Assembly: GCA_963580285.1 (NCBI GenBank)
Contig: OY757017.1
Coordinates: 15,326,538 to 15,390,537 of the forward strand
DNA from: Lucinisca nassula
Taxonomy: Eukaryota > Mollusca > Bivalvia > Lucinida > Lucinidae
Direction: 5' to 3'
Length of the DNA stretch: 64,000 nt
The stretch's first letter is position 1, and every line of letters begins with the position of its first letter. Under the pieces are notes generated by a model. The model was not told the origin of the DNA. It did not search any database and saw only the letters and a list, made by a program, of their open reading frames with translations. Shown piece by piece: positions 41,440 to 52,735 of the stretch. The translations under genes were made by a program, and so were the position numbers.

Positions 41440-42220
41440 ATGAGCCGGCTAAGGTCGCGGTGTAAAAAGTACATTATGGCTAAATCGAGTACGCTTGCAC
41501 TTTTCAAATGACATTTCAAATGGCACGGTCTTTGTTTTCCAGAAGGAAAACGAACTATTTTCTCTCTGGTGTTATAACTAAACGAGATTACTGGAACCAA
41601 AAATAAACCTCCTTTGTGTTTGGCTTAACTTGATTTTAATCAAGAAGCGAGTATCACTCGGGCGAGAAAAGCCTGTCCACGAAAATATCATGTAATATAA
41701 ATGCTTAAACCTTTTTAAACAGTCCGATTCAAGGAAAAAAAAAACATTTATGTCAAACAGTAATGCCATAATGGAGGCTATTAAATGAATATATCGCACA
41801 GTTGACTGAAAATGGAACTGTCAAAAAACTTCTTTCTATATCCTGTGTTGTTTCTATAAAACGTTTGGTGCTTTGCATATATGTCTCTGCTGAAGAGAGA
41901 AAATTGACCTTAAATTGCATTTTTATTGCCGATTATAGTTAGGTCTCGACATATTTCTTTTCAAATAGACAGTTTTAACGCATGGCAAAGCAAGAGTTAT
42001 TTATTGTCTGCGCTCCTGTGCATAGCCTATCTAAGGTAGACTTTTGCTTCAGAAGCATTTTAGAAAAGGATTTAAGTGATTGAATGCTTTTACTTTATGC
42101 ACTTACCAGAAAAGATGGATATGACGTCATCAATAAGTGCATTTAGGCAAACTCACGGGTACAGATTGTTTACGCACATAAGAGAGTTATTTAAAGAAAA
42201 GGAAATATAAACGTGCCTTT
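41440..42220. other. No gene seen
   Basis: AT-rich non-coding DNA with no repeat I recognise. Confidence 0.45.
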
Positions 42221-42221
42221 G

Positions 42222-42543
42222 TTCCGGCCTCGGTATCTCAGTCGGGTGCGCGTCTGACTGGTGATTAGGTGGATGCGGGTCCAATACCTGCCGGAGTCGG
42301 CAACATTCTTTCGTGTAGATTGATCATGAAATAGTTTCTACGGTCATTCACTCCCTTCCGCTGATTCAAGAAGGGCAGTTGTCAGTTTCTGGCGAAAGAA
42401 TGTGCACTGTACTTGTTAACCGCTTACGTGTACATGCAAGCCTGCCCAGGAAAAGTGTGGACAGGTAAACTGACGGGCTCAAAAATGACCTAAAATAGTG
42501 TTGACTGTGCCGATTAACTCCAATACAAACAAACAAACAAACA
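42222..42543 (+). mobile_element. tRNA-headed SINE with a SINE-A-like body
   Basis: Head 42222-42300: GGCCTCGGTATCTCAGTCGG with an A-box-like part and GCGGGTCCAATACCTGCCGG as B-box arm. The body has GTACTTGTTAACCGCTTACG and AAGCCTGCCCAGGAAAAG, parallel to SINE-A. The 3' end AAAATGACC, GTGTTGACTGTGCCGATTAA, (CAAA)n is the shared SINE tail. It suggests how SINE-A acquired a pol III promoter, or lost it. Confidence 0.7.
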
Positions 42544-42727
42544 GATGCTTCTTTTTTTTTTTTTGCTGCTAGGAAGTTATGAGTACCACTGTGTCCCATT
42601 TGTGAAATCAACCTATATTTTCGATGATAGCAGTTTTATTGCCTTAACAATTATAGATGTCCCCACCAACGCCCTGCTACAATATTAACCCTTGTCCTGC
42701 TGAGCCCGGATATGTCTTAACTTTCAA

Positions 42728-42785
42728 GCAATGCAGATCCAGATCAGATGGCTTCTGGAGATCAGCATCTACATTGTTTGTCATT
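42728..42785. repeat. Short palindromic element fragment
   Basis: AGATCCAGATCAGATGGCTT and ATCAGCATCTACATTGTTTG, as in 3413-3485 but with a deleted centre. Confidence 0.55.
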
Positions 42786-43088
42786 CATATTGTGAATTTG
42801 TTGCGATAATTTGCATCAAGTTATCTGATTGGGTGATAATCGGTAGTGGATATGGCATATTTAAATTTTCAGCAGGTCAAGGGTTAAATACTTCTAATTT
42901 ATACTGGAAAATACATTTTATTTTCTGTTTGCTGATTAGGTTTATATACATTAACTTTATTTAGTTAGTTATTTAGTTAGTACCAAGAAAATAAGTTTTG
43001 AATCTTTATCATTTTGTAACTACAATACTAATTCTTTAAAATCTTTTGAAACTTGTCTGTAGTCATTATGTTTTTTTTATCCATTCAG
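42786..43088. other. No gene seen
   Basis: AT-rich, featureless apart from a short TTAGTTAGTTA repeat near 42962. Confidence 0.45.
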
Positions 43089-43277
43089 GTCCAGGAACCG
43101 AGTTGCGAGGCAGACCGTCCATGCTAATAAACCCTATTGGTTTCATTGGGCGACAGGGCTTGAGATGTCATTTCATCTCAATGTCGGGTAAAAGTCCCAC
43201 AAAATTGGAAGCAACGTCTCCAAAATAACCTTTACAGTGTTGAGTGGGACGTTAAACCTCGAATCAAACAAACAAAT
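43089..43277 (+). mobile_element. SINE-A, 5'-truncated copy
   Basis: Starts at GTCCAGGAACCGAG (middle of SINE-A) and runs to TTGAGTGGGACGTTAAACC and a CAAA tail. Confidence 0.85.
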
Positions 43278-43553
43278 TTATCCATTCAGATAAATCTTGA
43301 ATTTAGAAACTTTTATTAAATGAAGTAAGAAAATGTAAACTGTAGCAGTAGAATTATATAAGCAAAACAGAAGTTTGAATTCACATTGGGCACATTTTTT
43401 TTTTTTTTTTTTTTTGCCATCGATCAAGATATATGGAGCCAAAATATTATGCCTACAAGCAACGCATAATAAAATATATTATATAATCCGCATAAAGTCA
43501 ATCCGCGAAGCGTCTCTTCAAATAGTTTCACGAACAAAACTGTTAAGAAAAAA

Positions 43554-43976
43554 ATAAAAAATAAACAAAAAGACTTATACATCACCTGACCAAAAAATAA
43601 AAATAAACAAAAAGACGTATACATCACCTGACCAAAAAATAAAAATAAACAAAAAGACGTATACATCACCTGACCAAAAAATAAAAATAAACAAAAAGAC
43701 TTATACATCACCTGAACAAAAAATAAAAATAAACAAAAAGACGTATACATCACCTGACCAAAAAATAAAAATAAACAAAAAGACTTATACATCACCTGAA
43801 CAAAAAATAAAAATAAACAAAAAGACGTATACATCACCTGACCAAAAAATAAAAATAAACAAAAAGACCCTCGAAAATTTGGTTAAGAGTTGAAGTAAAA
43901 CAAGTGGTGGGAAAAGACTTATACATCACCTGAACAAAAAATAAAAATAAACAAAAAGACGTATGCATCACCTGAA
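43554..43976. repeat. 42-bp minisatellite
   Basis: About seven units of CAAAAAGACGTATACATCACC plus TGACCAAAAAATAAAAATAAA (43554-43868), then one more after a 44-bp break (43912-43976). Units alternate between GACGTATAC/GACTTATAC and TGACC/TGAAC. The phase of 42 keeps a minus-strand frame open with a 14-residue repeat; not a gene. CATCACCTGAACAA also forms the left end of the MITE at 43967. Confidence 0.92.
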
Positions 43977-44230
43977 CAAGTCCGTGAAATGAACACCCCC
44001 CTCACTTAACCCCATTTTATATAGATAAAACTGGGCTTACATGGTATACATTACCTTTCTTATTTCTACTCCAAGACATAGGTTGTGGGTATTCAATTAG
44101 GCTGTTCTAACGAGCACGCACAACCCATTTTTGCAGTATAAATGCGAAAAAAATCACGGACTTTAATCAGAAAAGTAGCCATTTTGGAATGTGAAAAATG
44201 CACCATCTCGCACGGGTGTGATACCGTAAT
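43967..44230. mobile_element. Hairpin MITE type I, core damaged
   Basis: CATCACCTGAACAAGTCCG to GGTGTGATACCGTAAT. The left arm of the core is reduced (TTCAATTAGGCTGTTCTAACG) but the outer arm CATAGGTTGTGGGTATTC and its partner remain. Confidence 0.75.
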
Positions 44231-44302
44231 ATTTGTGACGCTAGTCCAATACCGGGTAAAAAGCAGTGCAAACAAAAGAAAAGAAAGACCCGCAAAATTC
44301 TT

Positions 44303-44655
44303 GTGTTTGTTTGTTTGTATTGAGGTTTTCAGTCCCAGTCATCACTATTTATGTCATTTTAGAGATGTTTCTTCCAATTTTGTTTGACTTTTACTCGACA
44401 CTGAGATTAAATGACACCTCAAGACATGCCGCCGAAACAAACCAAGAAAGTTAAAATATAGGGATCTTGTTGTCCGACTCAAACCACTTTGCATGGACAG
44501 GCTTAGACCCTCACTATTGAACTAACGCACTTAAGGTTTCGAGTGGGTCCCCGTCCATGGGAGCTTGGAGAAATAGGTTGGGTTCATGATGCTTTCAAGC
44601 AGAGCTTAAACCGACTGCGCACGAGTACCGATAAACCACTTAGAGCAGGCAAAGA
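44303..44655. mobile_element. Two old SINE-A copies head to head
   Basis: 44303-44528 is a diverged minus-strand SINE-A (tail TTTGTTTGTTTGTATTGAGG, body GACACTGAGATTAAATGAC). 44545-44655 is the plus-strand 5' part (CCGTCCATGGGAGCTTGGAG, ACCGACTGCGCACGAGTACC). From 44333 on it belongs to the 1.02-kb duplication. Confidence 0.7.
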
Positions 44656-45351
44656 TACAAAAGTGGAGGCAATGATGATTAATCGATACAATTACCTCAT
44701 ACTTCACATTAGAGACACCAAATGGAAAGAAACACAAACATGAATTAACCAAACATTGATGAAAACATTACTAGTGGATTGCAAAAAGGACAGTTACTTC
44801 CCACAAAATGGCAACCCTTTCGAAAAGTAAATATATATTAAATAGCATTAAAAAGGCACGCCTTTATTCTTTTGACCCCGTTGAACCCCACTTTTATGTA
44901 GTGAATCTGGGGTTTACAGGGGTAAACCTTATTTTTCCTACTTCTGCTCTAAAATATGGACTGTTGGTACTCCTACCAACAGCTAAGGTCATATGGAGAC
45001 AGGACCTCGGTTTAAAGACTCATTCGAAAGTCTAGGTACTCGTTAGAACCATCTCGATGAAGTGGTTCTAACGAATATCCACAAACTATGTTTTGAGTAC
45101 ATACATGAAAAAAAATCAGAATTTTTATCTGAAAATTTTTCTTTTTTGGTGATAAAATTTCAAATATATTTGAATAGGCATGTTTTTATAATGATTATAG
45201 GAATTAATCAAAATCTCAGCACGTTGCCATTTTTCCATCTTACAAAACGAGACAATCGACCCACCGATACTCTCAGTGCTTTGATTTGGTAAGTGCATTA
45301 TGTACTCACTGTGTTTGCATAAGTTTCACCGAACTCTTTGTTTCCATGGAA
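44333..45351. repeat. 1.02-kb direct duplication, unit 1
   Basis: Matches 45926-46946 almost base for base (offset 1593-1595; only a few substitutions and one-base indels noticed). Contains the old SINE-A pair, a Penelope tail (44665-44825), a hairpin MITE type II (about 44855-45195) and a SINE-T2 body fragment (44966-45024). Confidence 0.95.
44665..44825 (-). mobile_element. Penelope-like 3' tail fragment
   Basis: ATCGATACAATTACCTC, GACACCAAATGGAAAGAAAC and CACAAAATGGCAACCC match the end of the element at 35004-38437. The duplicate is at 46258-46418. Confidence 0.7.
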
Positions 45352-45925
45352 GTAAATCAAATTATTTTTATTATGTCCACTTTTACATTAAAACAGAGGC
45401 AAGTTTCTGTCTGCATGAAGCTTAAGCATAATAAACCAGGCTTTTATCAGATTTCATCCCATTAAGAAGGCCTTCAAATATAGGTCAGAACTGAATCAAG
45501 CCAGTGCAAAACAAACCCAACCTTAAGACTGGTACGACCATGGGCTACATGCCTCTGACTCCGACCATCCCTATTTTACATGTGGTAGCTTTGTTTTTGT
45601 TTGATTTGAGGTTTAACGTCCCCGTCAACACTATATAGGTCATTTTGGAGACGTTGCTTCCAATTTTGTGGGACTTTTACCCATTATTGAGATGAAATGA
45701 CATCTCAAGCCCTGTCGCGCAATGAAACCAATATGGTTTATAAGCAAGGACGGTCCGACACCTGTGGCAGCATTGGGGTTACGGAGGGCAAGACCATGGA
45801 CCGCCAAGTCAAAGGGATATTCGTGTATATGCACAACAAAGGCTCAGATCAGACTGCGTATGACACGTGTCAGAAAAAGTGGCATGAGAGTTGCGAGAGT
45901 ATGCGGATTAGCCTACATATTCATA
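45352..45925. other. Spacer between the duplicated units, with a SINE-A fragment
   Basis: 45597-45757 is a 5'-truncated minus-strand SINE-A with its TTTGTTTGATTTGAGG tail. 45758-45925 contains no recognised repeat or gene. Confidence 0.75.
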
Positions 45926-46946
45926 TCCCAGTCATCACTATTTATGTCATTTTAGAGATGTTTCTTTCAATTTTGTTTGACTTTTACTCGACACTGAGAT
46001 TAAATGACACCTCAAGACATGCCGCCGAAACAAACCAAGAAAGTTAAAATATAGGGATCTTGTTGTCCGACTCAAACCACTTTGCATGGACAGGCTTAGA
46101 CCCTCACTATTGAACTAACGCACTTAAGGTTTCGAGTGGGTCCCCGTCCATGGGAGCTTGGAGAAATAGGTTGGGTTCATGATGCTTTCAAGCAGAGCTT
46201 AAACCGACTGCGCACGAGTACCGATAAACCACTTAGAGCAGGCAAAGATACAAAAGTGGAGGCAATGATGATTAATCGATACAATTACCTCATACTTCAC
46301 ATTAGAGACACCAAATGGAAAGAAACACAAACATGAATTAACCAAACATTGATGAAAACATTACTAGTGGATTGCAAAAAGGACAGTTACTTCCCACAAA
46401 ATGGCAACCCTTTCGAAAAGTGAATATATATTAAATAGCATTAAAAAGGCACGCCTTTATTCTTTTGACCCCGTTGAACCCCACTTTTATGTAGTGAATC
46501 TGGGGTTTACAGGGGGTAAACTTTATTTTTCCTACTTCTGCTCTAAAATATGGACTGTTGGTACTCCTACCAACAGCTAAGGTCATATGGAGACAGGACC
46601 TCGGTTTAAAGACTCATTCGAAAGTCTAGGTACTCGTTAGAACCATCTCGATGAAGTGGTTCTAACGAATATCCACAAACTATGTTTTGAGTACATACAT
46701 GAAAAAAAAATCAGAATTTTTATCTGAAAATTTTTCTTTTTTGGTGATAAAATTTCAAATATATTTGAATAGGCATGTTTTTATAATGATTATAGGAATT
46801 AATCAAAATCTCAGCACGTTGCCATTTTTCCATCTTACAAAACGAGACAATCGACCCACCGATACTCTCAGTGCTTTGATTTGGTAAGTGCATTATGTAT
46901 TCACTGTGTTTGCATAAGTTTCACCGAACTCTTTGTTTCCATGGAA
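45926..46946. repeat. 1.02-kb direct duplication, unit 2
   Basis: Second copy of 44333-45351, ending at TTTCCATGGAA. The first copy's flank continues AGTAAATCAAATT, this one with ACAATCCGTCCG. Frames of identical length in both units are not genes. Confidence 0.95.
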
Positions 46947-48425
46947 ACAATCCGTCCGTCAACAATTTCTTTAAATGACATCTCCTCCTAGGCAAATGGC
47001 CGGATTTCAAAATCATTATACAGAAATGTTCCTCGGGTAACTCTCTACCAAAATTGCTAAAATGGTTCTGCTTCGTTGAACAAAATGGCTGCCAGAGCTA
47101 AAAATAGAAAAACCTTTAAACGATATCTCCTCCTAGGCCAATGTCCCGATTTCAAAATAAATTCACAGAAATGTTCCTTGGATGACCCTCTACCAAAATT
47201 GCTAAAATGGTTCCGCTCTGCTGGACAAAATGGCCTCCACATCTAAAAATAGAAAAACTTTAAAACGACATCTCCTCCTAGGTAAATGGCCGGATTTCAA
47301 AATCATTTCACGGAAATGTTCCTCGGGTGACCCTCTACCAAAATTGCTAAAATGGTTCTGCATGGCTGAACAAAATGGCTGCCAGAGCTAAAAAAAGAAA
47401 AACCTTTAAATCACATCTCCTCCTAGGCCAATGGCCAATGGCCAATGGCCCGATTTTAAAATAGTTTCAAAGAGAGGGTCCTTGTCTGACCCTCTACCAA
47501 AATTGCTAAAACGGTTTCGTTTTGAATATATGTCCTGCTAGTCTTGAATAAATCTTTATTTCAAACGTAATGCAAATGCATTATTTTTAGCTCACCTGAG
47601 CACGAAATGCTCAAGGTGAGCTGTTGTGATCGCTTTTTGTCTCCTCCTAGGCAAATGGCCGGATTTCAAAATCATTATACAGAAATGTTCCTCGGGTAAC
47701 CCTCTACCAAAATTGCTAAAATGGTTCTGCTTCGTTGAACACAATGGCCGCCAGAGCTAAAAATAGAAAAACTAAACGATATCTCCTCCTAGGCCAAAGT
47801 CCCGATTTCAAAATAATTTCACAGAAATGTTCCTTGGGTGACCCTCTACCAAAATTGCTAAAATGATTTTGCTCTGCTGAACAAAATGGCCACCAGATAT
47901 AAAAATAGAAGAACCTTTAAACGATATCTGCTCCTAAGCCAATGGTCCGATTTCAAAATCATTTTACAGAAATGTTCCTCGGGTGACCCTCTACCAAAAT
48001 TGCTTAAATGGTTTTACTTCGCTGAACAAAATGGCCACAGAGCTAAAAAAGAAAACCTTTAAACAACATCTCCTCCTAGGCCAATGGCCTGATTTCGAAA
48101 TAATTTCACAGAGACAGTCCTTGGCTAACCCTCTACCTAAATTGCTAAAACGGTTCTGCTTTGCTGGACAAAATGGCTGCCATACTTTTGCAGAAATGTT
48201 CCTAGGGAGACCCTCATCCAAACTTGCGAAAATGGTTTTATTCCAATGAACAAAATGGCCACCAGAGTTAAAATAGAAAAGACCTTTAGATGACAGCTTC
48301 TCCTAGGCCAGTGGCTAGATTTCGAAATAATTTTACTGAAATGTTCCTTAGGTGACCTTTTACCAAAGCTGTTAAAATGGTTTCCCTTGCTGAACACAAT
48401 GGCTGTTGGATATTATTATTTTAGG
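46947..48425. repeat. 145-bp tandem repeat, about 9 units, two blocks
   Basis: Unit marked by ATCTCCTCCTAGGC, GATTTCAAAAT, GAAATGTTCCT, CTCTACCAAAATTGCTAAAA and ACAAAATGGC. Starts of the first units: 46980, 47125, 47270, 47415. The series is broken at 47525-47640, where TTTTAGCTCACCTGAGCACG and AAATGCTCAAGGTGAGC form a hairpin. Non-coding. Confidence 0.85.
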
Positions 48426-48426
48426 T

Positions 48427-48604
48427 ATAGCCTGCCCAGGCAAGGTGGTGCAATTTGGACCATCTATGCACATTAACTATATTGGTTTCTTTTGGTGGCA
48501 GGGCTTGAGATGTCTTCTCAGTGTTGGGTAAAATTCCAACAAAATTGGATACAACATCTTCAAAATGACCTAAACAGTGTTGACGTTAAATCTCAATTTA
48601 AACA
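48427..48604 (+). mobile_element. SINE-A, old 5'-truncated copy
   Basis: GCCTGCCCAGGCAAGGTGG to AGTGTTGACGTTAAATCTC, many substitutions, GGGGAC lost from the 3' domain. Confidence 0.75.
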
Positions 48605-49318
48605 AAAAGGGCATAAGAGGACCAGTCTGATCTGGATCCACACTGTTTGCAATATTGACTTTAAAGTAACCAGCCAACACAAAGCAGAAGATAATTCTGA
48701 AGGGTTAAACAGAAACATCTTAATCACTCTTTGAAATTGTACATTTATATTAAAACAACAAGGTTTTAGACCTGTCAAAATATCAACAGGCAGTTGAAGA
48801 TAAGACTATTATACATAGCTCTGTCACTGCTTGCATAATATGGTATGAATCATTAGGACTCAAAACAAACTGTGAAGTGACTAATATTGTTATGCCAGAA
48901 GGTATACATATTAAATTGTGCAGTGACTCTGGCTCTCATTAGATAATAGAAGTCACTTAGAGGTTAGAACCCAGGTGTTTGACCTAGTTATAAACAGAGC
49001 TGCAAACATGGGCTAGATAACTACTAGGCTCTTGAAAATAATATAGGTGGCTTAAGGATCTGCGCTGCAGTATACAGAATCAGCACCAAAAACTGTTTAT
49101 TTTTAATGGAGTGATGTAGATAAGGTGGGTATATGTTGATAGTTAAAGGATAATTTTCCTTATCAATAAAACATATGTTGTGGGTATTTATTAGAACCAC
49201 CTTGCTCTTAATGAATATATACACACCATACATTTTTATCGAAAAATAAGGGAGACTTTAGCTAATGTACCACTAAATACCCACCATATCTACAGCTCTA
49301 TGAACTAAAGATTTGACT
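48605..49318. other. No gene seen
   Basis: 48625-48655 is half of a short CAAACAGTG palindrome. 49155-49235 is a worn hairpin core (ATGTTGTGGGTATTTATTAG). The rest is featureless. Confidence 0.45.
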
Positions 49319-49600
49319 GGTTGATTGTTTTGGGTTTAATGACACGTCAACCCTTGTGGGTCATTTTGTGTCCTCTCAGAGAAACGGAGAAAGGAGGTAG
49401 GAGAGATAGTAGGGGATATGAAAGTGAGGGACAGAGGAGAAGAGGCAAATGAATGGAAGGAAGTGTATATAGAAACAGAAGAAATAACATTCCCCCCCCC
49501 CTCTACCCATACTTGCAGCAAGGACAGTAGGCCTTGTCCAACTGTGAGCCAATATCAGTTGGACACAACAGTGATACAAGATACACTTATAGTGGTTTAA
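49319..49600 (-). mobile_element. SINE-B, uninterrupted copy
   Basis: 3' domain (as its inverse) GGGTTTAATGACACGTCAAC, CCTTGTGGGTCATTTTG, then a purine-rich body with a C run near 49492 and CAGCAAGGACAGTAGGCC to CAATATCAGTTGGACAC. Reference copy for the split element at 3796-4437. No convincing tRNA head. Confidence 0.7.
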
Positions 49601-49744
49601 TTACAGTATTAATAAATGAATTTTGAGCCAAGGCACAGAAAAGAATCAAGCTGGCATATAGTATTGGCATGTCTAAATAGTGTCGACATGGATGTAAAGC
49701 TCAACACAAACAAACAAATTAACCCTTGCCATGCTGAGCCTGGG

Positions 49745-49992
49745 TATGCCTTATCTTTCAAACAATGTAGATTCTGATCAGATGGCTTCTTGGCTTCTAA
49801 AGAAGCCATCTGATCAAGATTTACACTTACATTCTGTTTGTGAATTTATAGGAATAAATTACATCATTTTAACCCAGTTTGTGCCGAAAACTTAGAATGG
49901 GATACTGGCAACCCGGGATTGGCAAACAGTGAAGGCCCAGATCAGATGCTGCAGAACTTGACGTCTGATCTGGGCCTACATTGTTTGTAAAA
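49745..49992. repeat. Two short palindromic elements
   Basis: 49765-49835: GATTCTGATCAGATGGCTTC and GAAGCCATCTGATCAAGAT. 49918-49992: GCAAACAGTGAAGGCCCAG and CTGGGCCTACATTGTTTG. A third worn copy follows at 50028-50095. Confidence 0.7.
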
Positions 49993-50450
49993 GGTTCTGC
50001 CATTTTCCATATTAGGGGTTGAGGTTGACAAGACAGTGTAGACCTAGAACAGATGCCACAGAATATGGCCTGTCTGATCAAAGTCTACTTTGTTACTTAC
50101 AGTACAGGAAATTTTGAGTCAGGTGCTGCAGAATGGGCGTCCAATCGGAATTTACACATTTTGCTTACAGTAAAGAAATAAACGAATGTACAAGTAATAA
50201 ACGAAATGTAAACAGTCTATACTGCAATTCAGGATCATTTTCCTAGCCTACATTCCGACACAATTGGCCCACCAGTGCTGTCAGTGCTTTGAAATATGCT
50301 ATTGTTTCCCAAAATAAGACTGACTTCATAACGAACTTAAGTGTTTATGCTCGAAAATCTAATGTCATTATTTCCAAAAACAAAACTTAACATCGTTTAT
50401 ATTCAAATACAAAAACTCCAGTGCAAACTAACACAATTTCATGTTATCAG

Positions 50451-50744
50451 AGCCCAAAGGGGCTTGAAGAAATATATGGGCTGCATGGTGCTTCCACGCA
50501 GAGCTGAATCTGGCCCGCACACTAGTACTGGTAAACCGCTTAAAGGATCAAAGCCTGTCCAGGAACCGCGGTGCGAGGCGGACCGTCCATGCTAATAAAC
50601 CCTATTTGTTTCATTGGGCGACAGGGCTTGAGATGTCATTTCATCTCAATGTCGGGTAAAAGTCCCACAAAATTTGAAGCAACGTCTCCAAAATGACCTT
50701 TACAGTGTTGACGGGGGCGTTAAACCTCAAATCAAACAAACAAA
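50451..50744 (+). mobile_element. SINE-A, full length with 12-bp target duplication
   Basis: AGCCCAAAGGGGCTTGAAG to GTTGACGGGGGCGTTAAACC and a CAAA tail. TCATGTTATCAG flanks it at 50439-50450 and 50745-50756. Confidence 0.92.
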
Positions 50745-50770
50745 TCATGTTATCAGATAGTTAGTGTTAG

Positions 50771-50845
50771 AAGCTTCTATGGTGCAATAGTTAAACTACT
50801 TGCCTAATAAACCAAGTTTCATGGGTTCAATCCCAAGCTTCTCCA
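50771..50845 (+). mobile_element. SINE-T2-like head (tRNA-Thr-like)
   Basis: GAAGCTTCTATGGTGCAATAG, TTGCCTAATAAACCAAG and GGGTTCAATCCCAAGCTTC. B box intact, anticodon arm altered; related to 4955-5028. Confidence 0.55.
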
Positions 50846-51050
50846 AACTTGAGGCGTTTTTGATGCCGAGAATCCACATCCTTTGAACACAGTGGCTGAA
50901 TTTAAGAAAAGTTTTACAAAATCTCCACCTAAGTTCTTAAATGGTTCTGCTACATTGAACAAATAGCACATAGACAAAAATAAAAACATCATCAAAAGAT
51001 AGTACAACTTGACTCAGGTGAGCGAATTAGGTCCATCATGGACCTCTTGT
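50846..51050. repeat. 145-bp repeat fragment and element end
   Basis: AAAATCTCCACCTAAGTTC, TAAATGGTTCTGCTACATTG match the tandem repeat at 46947-48425. It ends with CTCAGGTGAGCGAATTAGG and CCATCATGGACCTCTTG, a familiar molluscan repeat terminus (from memory). Confidence 0.55.
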
Positions 51051-51313
51051 TTTTTAATTATACCTTATTAATATACATAAGATAATCTAGAATTCTGATT
51101 GGTGGAGAGCATGCAAAGAGCAGAGCTATAAATTATCACGTTCTCCTCTGACATCACTGCTCAAAAGTACCAGTGCACCCTAGAAGTCACGTGCAGGTCC
51201 ATTAATTATCATATATTCCCCTGCAATATTCGCTTCTGACGTCAGGGCTAACAAGAACAAGTGCATTCACTGAAAGAATCTATAGAAGTCAGAATTCGGT
51301 ATACTTATTCGTT

Positions 51314-51428
51314 TGTTACTCTTGTATGAGGGAAATATGGCGATTTGTTCACCCTTGACAGGTAATACTGCACTCAGGCTCCGCCCTCGTGCAATATTGC
51401 TCGGGTGAACAAATCGCCATATTTCCCT
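51314..51428. repeat. Palindrome with 28-bp perfect arms
   Basis: TGAGGGAAATATGGCGATTT...CACCC pairs exactly with its inverse ending ATATTTCCCTCA, around an inner GGCTCCGCCCTCGTGCAATA segment. Foldback element, no gene. Confidence 0.85.
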
Positions 51429-51475
51429 CAAACGAGGACAAATTCCCTTTATACAAGGGCATAAAATGAATAATA

Positions 51476-51827
51476 CAGTAGAACTTCGATGGCTCGAACA
51501 CCGATGGCTCGTTTACCATCGATGAGTCGAACTCGTACTTGAGCCCCTAGGGAAATCCTCAAGATAAGAAATGGTGGGGGATGATAAAGGAGATTTCAGT
51601 CTTTTATTTTGCAAATGTATGCTGTGTGTACTCATTAGAATCGCCTCGGTGAGGCGATTCTAATGAGTACACACAGCATACATTTTCATTATATAACATC
51701 GAAAATATGTTCAAAAGTATCCGGGCTCGTTTTGTCTCCTTGCAATAACCCTCAGTGGCTCGAACTACCCCTGTCTCGAATAAATTTTCATGGTCCCAAA
51801 GGGGTTCGAGCCATCGAAGTTCGACTG
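51476..51827. mobile_element. Hairpin MITE type III (pogo-like ends)
   Basis: CAGTAGAACTTCGATGGCTC to CCATCGAAGTTCGACTG between TA dinucleotides, opposite direction to the copies at 24382 and 25642. Core near 51630-51672: ATTAGAATCGCCTC-GGT-GAGGCGATTCTAAT. Confidence 0.87.
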
Positions 51828-52094
51828 TATTAAGGTCACCATTGGAACTGTTCAAAAGTGGGCTCTTATTAGATAATTCAGCGTACTCTAAAACTTCAAT
51901 AACTCGAATAACTTTGGGACCAAGTTGTTCGAGTAAGGACCAGTTCAGCTATTAAGAGTCAATAATAAAACAATGCCATTAAATGACTAGAGGCCCAAGT
52001 GGGCCAAACATCGCTCATCTTGAGGAATTCAATCATGATATATTACATGCCTTGGTGGTCATAATGCCTTTAACAATTTTGAAAATTAAAAGTG

Positions 52095-52446
52095 AAGGCA
52101 ATGATCAGGAATCTTTACAATTACCCCACACCTCCCATCAAAGACACCAACGGGAAAGATACAAGGACATTAAATAACTAAATCCTAAGCGGAAAGACAA
52201 TAAAACGTTGTAAGCAATAAACACATACAGAGACAAACTATAACAAAAATAAACTGCGACAGAAGAGTCGCCTTGGAACGGTCAGTGAAAAGTATTTCTC
52301 CGGGTTGCTAAGTCGACAATACGTGGCCACAATCCTCGGCCTTGGTTCTGTCGCGGTCTAGACAAATAGTTTGTTCAGTCCGCAAGAAGGCTTTCTAACT
52401 GCGGTGAACATAAAAATCAAACGACTACAGAGATGAAACAACTACC
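52095..52446 (-). mobile_element. Penelope-like 3' tail, interrupted by array elements
   Basis: GATCAGGAATCTTTACAATT, AAAGACACCAACGGG, CGCCTTGGAACGGTCAGTG, GTGGCCACAATCCTCGGC match 35040-35430. The tail goes on at 52706-52735 and at 54130-54235 (GATGCTGGAGCAAAA, CCAGTGGGCCAGACCAG). Confidence 0.75.
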
Positions 52447-52705
52447 GAACCCGGGAAGGGACTTTTATAAGTTGTGCGCACAAGATAATATATTGTGCGG
52501 ACAAGATATTATCTTGTTCGGACAATATATTATCTTGTGCACACAAGATATGATCTTGTTCGGACAACATATTATCTCGTGCAGTCAAGTTATTATCTGC
52601 ATAATATATTATCTTGTCCGCACAAGATAATGTTTTGTTCGCACAACTTATTATCTTGTTCGCACAACATATTAAAAGAAAATTATGTCCCTTCCCGGGT
52701 TCCGT
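52447..52705. mobile_element. Element made of 21-bp palindromic units, with inverted ends
   Basis: Ends CCGAACCCGGGAAGGGAC (left) and GTCCCTTCCCGGGTTCCGT (right) are inverse copies. Between them are about nine units of the type CTTGTGCGCACAAGATAATA and CTTGTTCGGACAATATATTA. It is inserted in the Penelope tail, with AACAAC-like bases on both sides. Confidence 0.75.
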
Positions 52706-52735
52706 AAACAACGGTGAGGAACATGATGAAATAAT

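Noticed and set aside
43424..43837. Minus-strand frame of about 137 codons with a Phe/Leu-rich 14-residue repeat, like membrane segments
   Set aside because: By-product of the 42-bp AT-rich minisatellite; the hydrophobic look comes from reading A-rich repeats backwards.
44543..46336. Identical 66-codon frames at 44543 and 46136 as a duplicated gene
   Set aside because: They lie in a SINE-A fragment plus Penelope tail inside a DNA duplication; identity reflects the recent duplication and not selection.
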